In this document: positions 16,416 through 29,549 of the stretch, piece by piece
Position numbering within the stretch: position 1 is the stretch's first letter
Layout: every line of letters starts with the position of its first letter
Assembly (NCBI RefSeq): GCF_013868135.1
Contig: NZ_JACEMU010000009.1
Coordinates: 19,326 to 83,325 of the forward strand
Direction: 5' to 3'
Source of the DNA: Paracoccus sp. S1E-3
Lineage (GTDB): Bacteria > Pseudomonadota > Alphaproteobacteria > Rhodobacterales > Rhodobacteraceae
Length of the DNA: 64,000 nt
Notes under the pieces: model-generated
What the model was told of the DNA's origin: nothing
Seen by the model: the letters and a program-made list of their open reading frames with translations, nothing else
Databases searched by the model: none
Made by a program: the position numbers and the translations under genes

Positions 16416-17012
16416 CTAGTTCTCGGTGTGGACGGCTCCCAAAGCAGCCGAGGGTATCAACGCCAACACGGCGGCCAACTCGGCCTCTTGGACGAGGAAA
16501 GGCATGCGTGCCGTTCCATAATGCCTTGCAAGATGGAAGCGGTGCATTCCTCCCTCAATATGAATTTGACCTTGGACCTCCCTGAGCAAGGGCGGTGTCA
16601 CAGCAGTCCCCTGCAGCCACCGATATGCGATACCGCAGCTCTTCCTTTTGTATTGCGTATGCCATGGACCCTTATCCCTGCTTGCAGCGGTCGTGAGCCT
16701 GCGATTCACCTCGTCGATATCGGCTTCGATTATGACGAAAGCGGCTGACGCGTGATCGCCAGGATACGCTCCGTCGAGCGCGAGATAGAATTTTTCTGGG
16801 GTCAGGTCCCACACTGCTTTTAGGGCAGTAGGGATGTTCTTTTTTCCACGGCACCAGGTGCGGAGTGTGCGCTCTTCGTCCGCACGGGCTACTTCGAAAG
16901 CTTCGTCTCTTTTCCCCACCGCTACTTCTTTGGCGGTGTTCATGATTAGGCCACGTGCCAAAAGCCGCTTGATCTCGTCAAAGTTCCGCTCGTTTTCTGT
17001 GTCAGCAGGCAT
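16416..17012 (-). CDS. Hypothetical protein (198 aa), lower GC than neighbours
   Basis: The ATG at 17012 is preceded by an AAAGGG site. The protein begins MPADTENERNFDEIKRLLARGL and contains AVWDLTPEKFYLALDGAYPGDHASAAFVIIEAD, then a basic stretch. No family is recognised. It lies downstream of two DNA methyltransferase genes on the same strand, and its base composition suggests recent transfer. Confidence 0.6.
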   Translation of the reverse strand: MPADTENERNFDEIKRLLARGLIMNTAKEVAVGKRDEAFEVARADEERTLRTWCRGKKNIPTALKAVWDLTPEKFYLALDGAYPGDHASAAFVIIEADIDEVNRRLTTAASRDKGPWHTQYKRKSCGIAYRWLQGTAVTPPLLREVQGQIHIEGGMHRFHLARHYGTARMPFLVQEAELAAVLALIPSAALGAVHTEN

Positions 17013-17070
17013 TTCGTTTCGGACCCTTTAGGCCAACATCGCTCTGTCTAAATCAAAATGTATGGGTCCA

Positions 17071-18411
17071 TTATCCGATCTGGTCAATCGATGGTCGCTC
17101 TGCCGTCCGCCCCGTCGCCATCTCCCACCTCCGCACCGCGATATCGCAATAGACCGGGTCCAACTCCACCGCGCAGCAGCGCCTCCCGGTGCGTTCAGCG
17201 GCGATCAGCTGGGTGCCGGAGCCACAGAACGGCTCGAACACCAGGTCGCCGTGGGAAGTGAAGGCCACCAGCACGGCCTCGACCAGCGCGACGGGAAACA
17301 CGGCCGGGTGCGATCCGGCCGCACCCAGCCCGCCCTTGTGCCGCATGATCCGGAATACGCTGTCGGGGATGCGGTGGCTCTGGATCGCGTTTCCGTAGCC
17401 GGTCTTGCGATGGACCGTGCCGTCGGCCCCGCGCAGACCGCCGCCGCCGAGGGTCTCGCCCGCGTGCTTGCTCTCGACCGTCTTGTTCGGCTTCCGCGGC
17501 TTGCGGTTGAAGTGGAAGATGAACTCGTGCGAGGGCGCCAGGCGGCCGTTCCAGTCGCCCGGCAGGCCGGGCCCCTGGTCCCAGACATACCAGCCGAAGC
17601 GCCGCCAGCCCTGCGCGCGCATCCAGTCGACCCAGCCCTCCCAATACGGGATCCATTCGCCATCGCGATGGACGAGGCCGAGGTTGACCAGCAGTTGGGC
17701 ATCGGCGGTGACCGGCGCTGCGGCAAATACGCCCTGCATCAGCGCATCCCAATCGCCGACCTTTTCCTTCGCCGCGCCATAGTCGCGCTGCTGGGCATAG
17801 GGCGGCGAGGTAAACATCAGCGCCGCCTGCGCCCGATCCATCAGTCGCGCCACCACGGCGGGGTTGGTCGCATCGCCGCAGATCAGGCGGTGATCGCCCA
17901 GCGCCCAGATGTCGCCGGGGCGGGTGATCGGATCGGCCGGGGCCTCGGGGATGGTGTCGGCGGTGTCATCGTCGATTGGCGCGGGGTCGTCGGCATCGTG
18001 CAGCAGCGCGTCCAGTTCATCCTCCGGGATGCCGATCAGCCCCAGGTCGAAGTCCTCGGCCATCAGGCCCCGCAGTTCCTCGAGCAGCAGCGCCTCGTCC
18101 CACCCGCCCAGTTCGGTCAGCTTGTTGTCGGCGATGCGATAGGCCCGGCGTTGCGCCTCGGTCAGATGGCCCAGCACGATGACCGGAGCCTCGACCAGCC
18201 CGAGCTGGACTGCGGCCAGGACGCGACCATGGCCCGCGATCAACTCGCCATCCGCACCGACGAGGCAGGGGACGGTCCAGCCGAATTCCGCCATGCTGGC
18301 GGCAATCTTCGCCACCTGATCGGCATCGTGGGTTTTCGCATTGCGGGCATAGGGGCGAAGGCGCGCAAGCGGCCAGTGCTCGATCCGGCCGGGCAGGAGG
18401 GGCGCGTTCAT
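17071..18411 (-). CDS. ParB-domain DNA methyltransferase (N4/N6, beta-type order) A
   Basis: In this 446-residue protein, residues 8-110 are a ParB/Srx-like domain (LARLRPYARNAKTHDADQVAKIAASMAEFGW; ELIAGHGRVLAAVQLG). The methyltransferase follows with catalytic motif TSPPY near residue 200 and the SAM motif FEPFCGSGT near 392; motif IV before motif I is the beta arrangement. TSPPY occurs in both N4-cytosine and N6-adenine enzymes. Its ATG overlaps the stop of its paralogue. Such phage enzymes usually modify phage DNA against host restriction. Confidence 0.88.
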   Translation of the reverse strand: MNAPLLPGRIEHWPLARLRPYARNAKTHDADQVAKIAASMAEFGWTVPCLVGADGELIAGHGRVLAAVQLGLVEAPVIVLGHLTEAQRRAYRIADNKLTELGGWDEALLLEELRGLMAEDFDLGLIGIPEDELDALLHDADDPAPIDDDTADTIPEAPADPITRPGDIWALGDHRLICGDATNPAVVARLMDRAQAALMFTSPPYAQQRDYGAAKEKVGDWDALMQGVFAAAPVTADAQLLVNLGLVHRDGEWIPYWEGWVDWMRAQGWRRFGWYVWDQGPGLPGDWNGRLAPSHEFIFHFNRKPRKPNKTVESKHAGETLGGGGLRGADGTVHRKTGYGNAIQSHRIPDSVFRIMRHKGGLGAAGSHPAVFPVALVEAVLVAFTSHGDLVFEPFCGSGTQLIAAERTGRRCCAVELDPVYCDIAVRRWEMATGRTAERPSIDQIG

Positions 18412-19670
18412 GCCGCGAGCCGCTTGGCCTTGAGGGCGGCGAAGGTATCGCCGGTTCCCGCCAGAAGGGCCTCCTGACCGGTGAAGGACTGCCAGCGCTC
18501 GATGGCCACGTCGACATACGCCGGGTTCAACTCGACCCCGAAGCAGATGCGCCCCGTCGTCTCCGCCGCGATCAGCGTCGTGCCGGATCCCATGAAGGGT
18601 TCATAGACGGCCTGGCCGGGGCTGGAATTGTTCAGGATCGGGCGGCGCATGCATTCGACCGGCTTCTGCGTGCCATGCACCGTGTCAGCGTCCTGATCAC
18701 GGTTGGCGATCTGCCACAGCGTCGTCTGCTTGCGGTCGCCCGCCCAGTGACCCTTGCCCTTGGCACGCACGGCATACCAGCAGGGTTCGTGCTGCCAGTG
18801 GTAATCGCCGCGGCTGAGAACCAGCCGGTCCTTGGCCCAGATGATCTGCGACCGGATGGCGAAGCCCGCGGCCGCCAGGCTTTCGGCCACGGTCGCGGCA
18901 TGCAGCGCCCCGTGCCAGATATAGGCCACGTCGCCGGGGAACAGCTCCCATGCTTCGCGCCAGTCGGCGCGATCGTCGTTCAGCACCTTGCCGGTGCGTT
19001 TGGTCTTCGCCGCGCCAGCCTGGTTTCGCCAGGAGGGATCGTACTCCACGCCATACGGCGGGTCGGTAACCATAAGCACGGGGCGCACGTCACCCAGCAG
19101 CCGCCCGACCACATCGGCCAAGGTGCTGTCACCGCAGATCAGCCGGTGCGCGCCCAGCTGCCAGAGATCGCCCGGCACCGAAACTGGCGTGACCGGAAGC
19201 TCGGGCACATCGTCCTCGCCCTCGACCGGGCCATCGCCGCCCAGCGCCTCCGGATCTCGCAGCAGCGCGTCAAGCTCATCATCGCTGATGCCGAGCAGGG
19301 TCAGGTCGAAATCCTCGGCCAGCAGCCCCGCGATCTCGTCGCGCAAGATCGCCTCATCCCATTCGCCCAGTTCCGTCAGCTTGTTGTCGGCGATCCGGTA
19401 GGCCCGGCGTTCCGCCTCGTCGAGATGGCTGAGCCGGATCACCGGCACCTCGGTCAGGCCGAGCATCGTGGCGGCCAGCACCCGGCCATGGCCCGCGATC
19501 AGCTCGCCGTCGTCGGCCACCATGCAGGGGACGGTCCAGCCGAACTTGGCCATGCTGGCGGCGATCTTAGCCACCTGGTCGTCGCCATGCATCTTGGCAT
19601 TGCGGGCATAGGGGCGCAGCCGGGCAATCGGCCAGGATTCTACCTGGCTCGGCGCGAAGACGAGGTCCAT
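18408..19670 (-). CDS. ParB-domain DNA methyltransferase (N6/N4) B
   Basis: This 420-residue paralogue of the downstream gene has the same N-terminal ParB-like domain (IARLRPYARNAKMHGDDQVAKIAASMAKFGW; GELIAGHGRVLAA). Its catalytic motif is DPPYGVEYD near residue 202, with the SAM motif YEPFMGSGTT near residue 357. The different catalytic tetrapeptide (DPPY against SPPY) suggests different targets or bases. A terminator-like hairpin lies about 35 bases upstream of the start. Confidence 0.88.
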   Translation of the reverse strand: MDLVFAPSQVESWPIARLRPYARNAKMHGDDQVAKIAASMAKFGWTVPCMVADDGELIAGHGRVLAATMLGLTEVPVIRLSHLDEAERRAYRIADNKLTELGEWDEAILRDEIAGLLAEDFDLTLLGISDDELDALLRDPEALGGDGPVEGEDDVPELPVTPVSVPGDLWQLGAHRLICGDSTLADVVGRLLGDVRPVLMVTDPPYGVEYDPSWRNQAGAAKTKRTGKVLNDDRADWREAWELFPGDVAYIWHGALHAATVAESLAAAGFAIRSQIIWAKDRLVLSRGDYHWQHEPCWYAVRAKGKGHWAGDRKQTTLWQIANRDQDADTVHGTQKPVECMRRPILNNSSPGQAVYEPFMGSGTTLIAAETTGRICFGVELNPAYVDVAIERWQSFTGQEALLAGTGDTFAALKAKRLAA

Positions 19671-19703
19671 GGGATGGGGCTCGGGATGTGGAGGAGGGAA
19701 ATG

Positions 19704-19735
19704 AAAAGCGCCCGCGAGGGGGTTCCTCCGGGCGC
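19704..19735 (-). terminator. Rho-independent terminator-like hairpin upstream of methyltransferase B
   Basis: On the minus strand GCGCCCGGAGG pairs with CCTCGCGGGCGC around an AACCC loop (one bulge), followed directly by TTTTC. It would end leftward transcription coming from the exonuclease/restriction side, or act as an attenuator for the methyltransferase pair that starts just downstream. Confidence 0.6.
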
Positions 19736-19820
19736 AATTCTTCGATGATCAAGGGGTAGGTCAATGGGGGCAGGTCTGTCAACCCGAAAAGTGAAGCGGA
19801 TTCAACAGCTTCTAATGAAT

Positions 19821-19982
19821 TGGCTTTTCGGCGTGGCTTCTGCCCACCTAGCTTCCCCGAAGGTGGCTTCCCTGGCTTCCCGCCGGGAATCCACCCCCGC
19901 CAGATCGTGATTCCGCAAGCCGCTGATCTGACTCAGGAATTCCGGCATCAGCGCGCAAGGTGGCTTCCGCCTGGCTTCCCCG
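19821..19982. repeat. GGCTTCC short repeats in intergenic region
   Basis: The 395-base space between methyltransferase B and the exonuclease contains at least six copies of TGGCTTCC or close variants. Two composite units of the form GTGGCTTCC-(C/GC)-CTGGCTTCCC begin at 19863 and 19960, 97 bases apart. I see no credible gene here. Such clusters can be operators or remnants of recombination. Confidence 0.45.
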
Positions 19983-20066
19983 GTGAAAATGCCTGACGCT
20001 ATCGAACCGCCGCGCTGCGCCCCCCCGCATACGTTCGGGGCCGGGGAGGAACCAGAGGAGGGGGGA

Positions 20067-21074
20067 TCAGCTTGCTTTCGATTTAGCCACGAGGGATTTG
20101 AAGGCGCTCTCGCCAATAATGCGAATGGGATGCCCCGCCCTCTGCATGTCTTCGGCCTTCCGGTGCTTGCTGCTCTTAGTGTGCCCTGCAAGCACGCTCA
20201 AATCTTGGTCACCTACAACCAAATGGGTCGTCTCCTTGGTCACGCCAGCCTTCACGGACATACCTGCGCGGGCAGCAAGCTCGGCTGCTTCGCTTCTGGA
20301 CATTCCCAATGCGCCGGTGAAGACCACCACAGACCCGGCCAGTACGCCTGTCGGGTCGCCGTCCATGGTGATCGCGGCTGAGTAGCTCTTTCTGGCGGCC
20401 GGTTTGATCAGTTCTTCAAACGGAAGGCGAAGATGGAGCTCGGCGTGCAGCACGACCAATGCGGCTGCGCGGGCATCTTCGCCTGCATCATGGTGGTGGA
20501 ACTGAAGGTTCAGCGTTCGCTTGAGGTTCGCCAATCCGTGCCCGCCGTTACCCTTCAACTCGGGCCACGCCCGTCTCGCGATCTGGACGCTGTCGGCCCA
20601 GCGCAGGTCAGGGGCGTCGATGCCGCAGAAACTGCAGGCGGCATTCATTGCCTGCTTGTCGAAGTTGCTATGCTGGATGAGATGGTGGCGCGACAGCAAA
20701 GGGAGCAAAGCATCCAAGGCGTCAGGGAACCGCGGTGCATCCGCCACATGGTCCGGGCCAATGCCATGGAGCTGGATGTTGAAGGCGTCGAACCTGGTGC
20801 CGGGATTGACCAGCATGGAGAAGGTCTGGATCTGGTTGTCGGGTTGAACGCAGGCCAGGCCGATCTGGCAGATGCTGGCGGCATCACTGCAAGCGGTTTC
20901 GACATCCAGCGCGACGAAGCGGAAGCTGCCCTCCGGCACCCTGACCGCGCGCGATAATGCTGGTCTGGCGGGAGCACGGATGATCGGAGATGGCCGAAAT
21001 TCCTCCAAGGGTGCGGGCTGGTTCTGTTGGGTCGGTTTTGGGGTGCGGCCGAACAGCCAGTTAAAAGGCGCCAT
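20067..21074 (-). CDS. DEDDh exonuclease with C-terminal BRCT domain
   Basis: The start is the ATG at 21074 (MAPFNWLFGRTP), preferred over an upstream TTG. This 335-residue protein has an RNase T/DnaQ-like domain, about residues 50-215: FVALDVETA gives the first Asp and Glu, HSNFDKQAM the middle Asp, HHDAGEDA the final His/Asp. A BRCT domain follows at about residues 245-330 (SVVVFTGALGMSRSEAAELAARAG, then HLVVGDQD). This pairing resembles bacterial epsilon-like repair exonucleases. It sits just downstream of the type I restriction operon. Confidence 0.85.
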   Translation of the reverse strand: MAPFNWLFGRTPKPTQQNQPAPLEEFRPSPIIRAPARPALSRAVRVPEGSFRFVALDVETACSDAASICQIGLACVQPDNQIQTFSMLVNPGTRFDAFNIQLHGIGPDHVADAPRFPDALDALLPLLSRHHLIQHSNFDKQAMNAACSFCGIDAPDLRWADSVQIARRAWPELKGNGGHGLANLKRTLNLQFHHHDAGEDARAAALVVLHAELHLRLPFEELIKPAARKSYSAAITMDGDPTGVLAGSVVVFTGALGMSRSEAAELAARAGMSVKAGVTKETTHLVVGDQDLSVLAGHTKSSKHRKAEDMQRAGHPIRIIGESAFKSLVAKSKAS

Positions 21075-21166
21075 GCAGAAACTGCTCCCCAAAATACCGC
21101 AACCGACCAATTGTTTCTGCTAGGGGCACGGCTTTCATCGTATGATCATGATCTTCAGCTTCGGGT

Positions 21167-21559
21167 TCATGGCGCACATCGCTTCGCAGCCTCGAGGGTA
21201 CTAGCATAGATCAGGCAGCTTTCGATGTCGTCCAAGCGCGCTGCCATTCTCTTGGCAATCTCAAGGTTCTCATTGAAATCGTCGACCAGCTCATTGTGTT
21301 TTCGCAGCAGGGAGTCATGTGCTTCGACGCATTCGGTGACGTTTGATTTGCAGGTGAAACCCTCGTAGTTGCACTGATACTGATCGAAGCAGGCTGCGTT
21401 ACGGTCGACGCACATGCCGCTGCTCGAGCAGACCTTGTCACCGTAGTCCAGGCATGCGGGCTGCGTGCCAATTCGACAGGAGAAGCTCTGTCCAAGCGCA
21501 GGGGAAGCAGCCGCAAGGGCCAGAAGTGATAGAAGAACTCGGATCAGCTTGGTATCCAC
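21167..21559 (-). CDS. Secreted cysteine-rich protein of unknown function
   Basis: This 130-residue protein has a clear signal peptide (IRVLLSLLALAAASPALGQS, cleavage probably after ALG). Eight or more cysteines follow in CRIGTQPACLDYGDKVCSSSGMC, then CNYEGFTC and a helical tail with two more. The pattern suggests disulphides in the periplasm. It starts 3 bases after the hsdR stop, so it belongs to the same transcript, which is odd for a DNA restriction operon. Confidence 0.7.
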   Translation of the reverse strand: MDTKLIRVLLSLLALAAASPALGQSFSCRIGTQPACLDYGDKVCSSSGMCVDRNAACFDQYQCNYEGFTCKSNVTECVEAHDSLLRKHNELVDDFNENLEIAKRMAARLDDIESCLIYASTLEAAKRCAP

Positions 21560-21562
21560 GAT

Positions 21563-24697
<3,135 letters not shown>

Positions 24698-24706
24698 TCC
24701 GATTCC

Positions 24707-25333
24707 CTACCAACGCCCCGGTTTGTGAAACTGGCCCGTGGCGTCTTGCATCACGGCCGGAAACTGCGCGTTCGCCAAGGCGCCTGGCCGGATCGGCTTG
24801 ATGAAATGCGCCAACGGTTGCAGGGCGCGGCTGACCTTGGCTTGGGGGTTGAGAATCCCGATAGTCTTGCCGAACCGGTTGCGAACCACCGAGATAGGTT
24901 CCTTCAGGTCACTGTCGTTGCTGACGATCACTGCCACGTCGAACGCATCATCGAAGGCGTCGATCAACAGATGCGTGGCGATGTTGACGTCCGAGCCCTT
25001 CTCCTCGGTCTTCATCACCCGCCGCGGGGTGTATCTTCCGCGCTGCCAGTCGGCGGCGTCGGGCATGCTGACCTCGTGGGTCAGGAAATGGCCGAGGTGG
25101 ATGCTGACCTGCGGCAGGGTACGCAGGGCCCGGAAATAGGTCTGCTGGCGGGTCGGCTGGTCGGGATCATGCGGGGTGCCGCTGACCTGCGCGGTGAAAT
25201 AGCGGATGGCACGGATGTCGTTCTGCGGCATCAGCGCGCTACAAAGCGCGTGCAGATTCAACCACTTGTGCGGAGTCTTCTTGAGGCAACCAAAGTAGAG
25301 GTTGTAACCGTCGACATAGACATGGGTTCTCAT
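24707..25333 (-). CDS. NYN (PIN-like) domain protein within the hsd operon
   Basis: The start is MRTHVYVDGYNLYFGCLKK (ATG at 25333); the protein is 208 residues. NYN/LabA-like nuclease residues are visible: the Asp in YVDGYN, the Asp in KGSDVNIATHLLIDAF, and the acidic pair in VIVSNDSDLKEPI. The domain covers most of the protein. NYN proteins are usually metal-dependent RNases. It ends 9 bases before hsdR, so it is coexpressed with the restriction subunit. It could be an added effector or RNA-level regulator (inference). Confidence 0.85.
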   Translation of the reverse strand: MRTHVYVDGYNLYFGCLKKTPHKWLNLHALCSALMPQNDIRAIRYFTAQVSGTPHDPDQPTRQQTYFRALRTLPQVSIHLGHFLTHEVSMPDAADWQRGRYTPRRVMKTEEKGSDVNIATHLLIDAFDDAFDVAVIVSNDSDLKEPISVVRNRFGKTIGILNPQAKVSRALQPLAHFIKPIRPGALANAQFPAVMQDATGQFHKPGRW

Positions 25334-25490
25334 GCGAACCCCCAAAAAAGCAGCAGCGGCCACTGGGGCCGCCGCGCGCCCCGGCACCGAAGCGCCGAGG
25401 GAGATATGAAGGCATAAGTGGACATTTTCTCCACCAGGTCAAGAGTCCAGTTGCGAAAAACGCAACGCAGCGGCGTGATGCACGGGCAGG

Positions 25491-25640
25491 TCATCGTACC
25501 GCCTCCGCCATCTGTTCCGACCCGACATCCCGCTCAGGTTTGAAATCACTCAGGCCCGAAACGGCACCAGTCAGGCAGACATCCCCCTGCCATTCAGCGT
25601 CATCGAGCGGGGCGGCTTCGACTTCGGTCAAGGTTATCAT
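25491..25640 (-). pseudogene. hsdR 5'-end fragment (49 codons)
   Basis: This 49-codon frame (MITLTEVEAAPLDDAEW) aligns with the start of the intact hsdR ([17 protein letters not shown]), including TTGACCGAAG and GCTCGAT at DNA level with a 6-base gap. The C-terminal part, PERDVGSEQMAEAVR, resembles the ERA-D/S-Y segment of HsdR N-termini. Its start overlaps the upstream stop as ATGA, as an authentic operon gene would. It looks like the surviving start of an older hsdR allele displaced by the NYN-hsdR block. Confidence 0.5.
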
Positions 25641-26068
25641 GCGCGCACCGGTCTCGTAACCCGCGCCAGCACAGCCAGAATCCGGTCCAGGTCCGCCATG
25701 CTCCGCAGGGCGAAACAGACCAGGTCCGCCCTCCCAAGCTGCATCATGTCCTCTAGCGCCGAGTGACGTCCGTACTGCTTCTCGCCGGTCTTGCCGACGG
25801 TTTGGTACAGCTTCGATGCGGGGGAAATCGTGAACGGGATGCTGCCATCCAGAAGGTCCCGCACGAAATCCTCTTTGACCCACAGATTGGCAGGGGACTT
25901 CTCGCCCTTCTCGAACATCAACTCTATCAGGGCGCCGTCGGAGGGTCGCATCGAATAGCGGTTTGCGTAACTCTTCTGGTGGCCCCTGGAATGCTCTTTC
26001 GCCTCGCGGTCGAGCCGCATGACGATGGCGCGTTTCAGGTTGGTCAGATCGATCTCGGCTGCGCTCAT
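25637..26068 (-). CDS. Hypothetical protein of the hsd operon (143 aa)
   Basis: The start is MSAAEIDLTNLKRAIVMRLDREAKEHSRG (ATG at 26068). The sequence is helical and basic at the N-terminus, with KSPANLWVKEDFVRDLLDG and a C-terminal helix LEDMMQLGRADLVCFALRSM. I do not recognise a family. It lies between the membrane protein and the hsdR fragment and overlaps the latter, so it probably belongs to the ancestral operon. Confidence 0.6.
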   Translation of the reverse strand: MSAAEIDLTNLKRAIVMRLDREAKEHSRGHQKSYANRYSMRPSDGALIELMFEKGEKSPANLWVKEDFVRDLLDGSIPFTISPASKLYQTVGKTGEKQYGRHSALEDMMQLGRADLVCFALRSMADLDRILAVLARVTRPVRA

Positions 26069-26125
26069 TCTGTTTGATCTCAAAGGTGGGCGAATTTGTT
26101 AGTGTATGGCTTGGCACGCGGCTTT

Positions 26126-26704
26126 TCAAAGTAGCTCGGACGAAAGCGCTTTGTCCTTTTCCCGTTCCGCTTCGATCTCTTTGCGTGTCTCCTCCAGTTT
26201 GCTTTCGGGGTTCCATTCGCCGAAGGTTCTTCTGGGAAGATCATGCGTATCCCGAAGGATGCGGGCGAGTCTTGCGGCTTCCAACCCGAGAAGGGCATAC
26301 CTGTAGCGCCTCGTTTCGTAATATGCGTCGTAGTCCGGGGGCGACGCGTAGTCGGCCGCCGCATTGATCGCCTGCTGGGCGTCGTGTAGTTTGTTGTCGA
26401 GCGAGAGAAGATCATAGGCCAGTTGGTGATCGATACTGCGCCAGTCCACATCATCGGGAAAGCTGATGGGCGAGGGCGCTTCGGTGGTCGCCGTTGCTTC
26501 GTCGCGGTTCCCTTCAAGATACCCGTCGTCGAGCGAAACGACCGCGCACTGGTCAACGAACCTGTCCAGCGTGATCACGACGCGCACGGCGAGGTATTTC
26601 GCACGCTTGCGACTGTCGGCCGAACTGGCCAGCCATTCGCGAACAACGACGATCCCCGAACCCACAATGGCACCCACCAAGGCGGCAACTGCCTCGCTCA
26701 TCAT
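26126..26704 (-). CDS. Membrane-anchored hypothetical protein of the hsd operon
   Basis: This 192-residue protein has one N-terminal membrane segment (VAALVGAIVGSGIVVVREWL). A long helical cytoplasmic part follows, ending in the charged coiled-coil stretch LEETRKEIEAEREKDKALSS. Start at 26704 overlaps the hsdS stop by 4 bases, so translation is coupled. No family is recognised. A membrane-tethered partner in a restriction operon is unusual. Confidence 0.65.
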   Translation of the reverse strand: MMSEAVAALVGAIVGSGIVVVREWLASSADSRKRAKYLAVRVVITLDRFVDQCAVVSLDDGYLEGNRDEATATTEAPSPISFPDDVDWRSIDHQLAYDLLSLDNKLHDAQQAINAAADYASPPDYDAYYETRRYRYALLGLEAARLARILRDTHDLPRRTFGEWNPESKLEETRKEIEAEREKDKALSSELL

Positions 26705-27941
26705 GCCACCTCGCCAACGAGGCGCTCGTTCTCGGCCACCCGCAACTCCCCCGACATCAGGCGCGGCAGCAGGAGGTCGCGGGTCTGGGCGAGGGTGCGG
26801 GATTCCTCATTCAGTTGCCTTACCAGATCATAAAGTGGAGCGATGGTGGCATCGAAGGCCGAATGAATTGCATCGCTGGCGCGAAGATATGGCACTCGCC
26901 GGAGGTTCGCTTGATTCAACTTTGGCTGCACAGCGCCGGTCACGAAGGGTCGGATGTCTATCTGGTCAAAGAACAACTTGAGTTGCTCGACGCTCATGTT
27001 GCGCCCTTTGATCACGTGTGCATGGTTGTTTACCCATAGCTTGCCCCAGACATACTGTGTGAAAGGCCGACCGTCTTCCTTTGCCACTGATCCGTCCTCA
27101 CCAAGCAGCAGGAGCCGTTCATCGAAGAGGTAACTGTCGATGTGATCCATCACAGACGTTGCCCCATGATAGGGATACGGCCCCTGCCGCTTAGCGCGCT
27201 CCTGAGAAGACAAAGGCACGCGCTTGTGGTCCAGCAGTTCGATAAAGTCGCCGATGGTTGAAACCTCCCACCCCTCCGGCTTGCCCTCGGCGTCCAGGCG
27301 GTCGGGGAAGAGGGACCAGAGGTCGGGGGAGAGGTAGGGTTCGCGGCCTTCCATCTTGGCGCGGGTGGGGCCGAAATCGACGAACCAGTCGCGGAACAGC
27401 GCCCGCGCCATGGATTCCAGCGTGGCGTTCATCTTCCGGTTCAGCTCGATCTTGTCATCCAGCGCCCCGAGGGTGGCAGCAATCGCGCGTTGTTCGGGGA
27501 GGGGTGGCACGAGCAGCTCAATGTCGGAGAATCTGCTTTTCGACACATTGGTGTAGACCGATCCACCACCTCCGGATCGTTCCAGCACATGACCGATCTC
27601 CCGAAAAGCGTAGTAAAGAAATTGGGCATCGACATCTTCGTTTGGGATTACGCTGTTGATCTGTTGATTGGTAAAGCTTGTGCGAGCCGTAATCCCGCAC
27701 TTCCCAACTGTCGCGATGCACGACATCATCACGGATCCAGCGGGCAGCAATGACGACTTGATTGCGCCTGCGCCTGTTTGGGACAGTGTTCGAGCCGACG
27801 AATCAATTACTACACGACCATCGAGATCAGGAATTGTGATAAATGGATAAGGACCGCCGAAGTAATCGTCGTTTGCAGTGCTCGGAGTCTTTCCGGTCAC
27901 AACACGCCCAAGGGTGCCAATCTTGCGAGTCGTGAACGAGT

Positions 27942-27945
<4 letters not shown>
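26701..27945 (-). CDS. hsdS: Type I restriction/modification specificity subunit
   Basis: This 414-residue protein has two target-recognition domains (about residues 1-150 and 205-350). They are separated by a conserved helical spacer, [32 protein letters not shown], and followed by a second helical repeat [27 protein letters not shown]. The two helices set the distance between half-sites, so the target should be bipartite. The second domain sequence is locally AT-richer, suggesting domain exchange. It overlaps hsdM by 4 bases. Confidence 0.93.
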
Positions 27946-29483
<1,538 letters not shown>

Positions 29484-29549
29484 TGTGAAATCTGCCCCCC
29501 GGTAAGCCTTTTCCAGACGGTATTTCAGCCGGAGGGCGAAATCCAGCCG

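Noticed and set aside
19802..20191. Possible 129-aa leftward gene
   Set aside because: It runs over the repeat cluster, overlaps the exonuclease end, and has no ribosome site or protein-like pattern.
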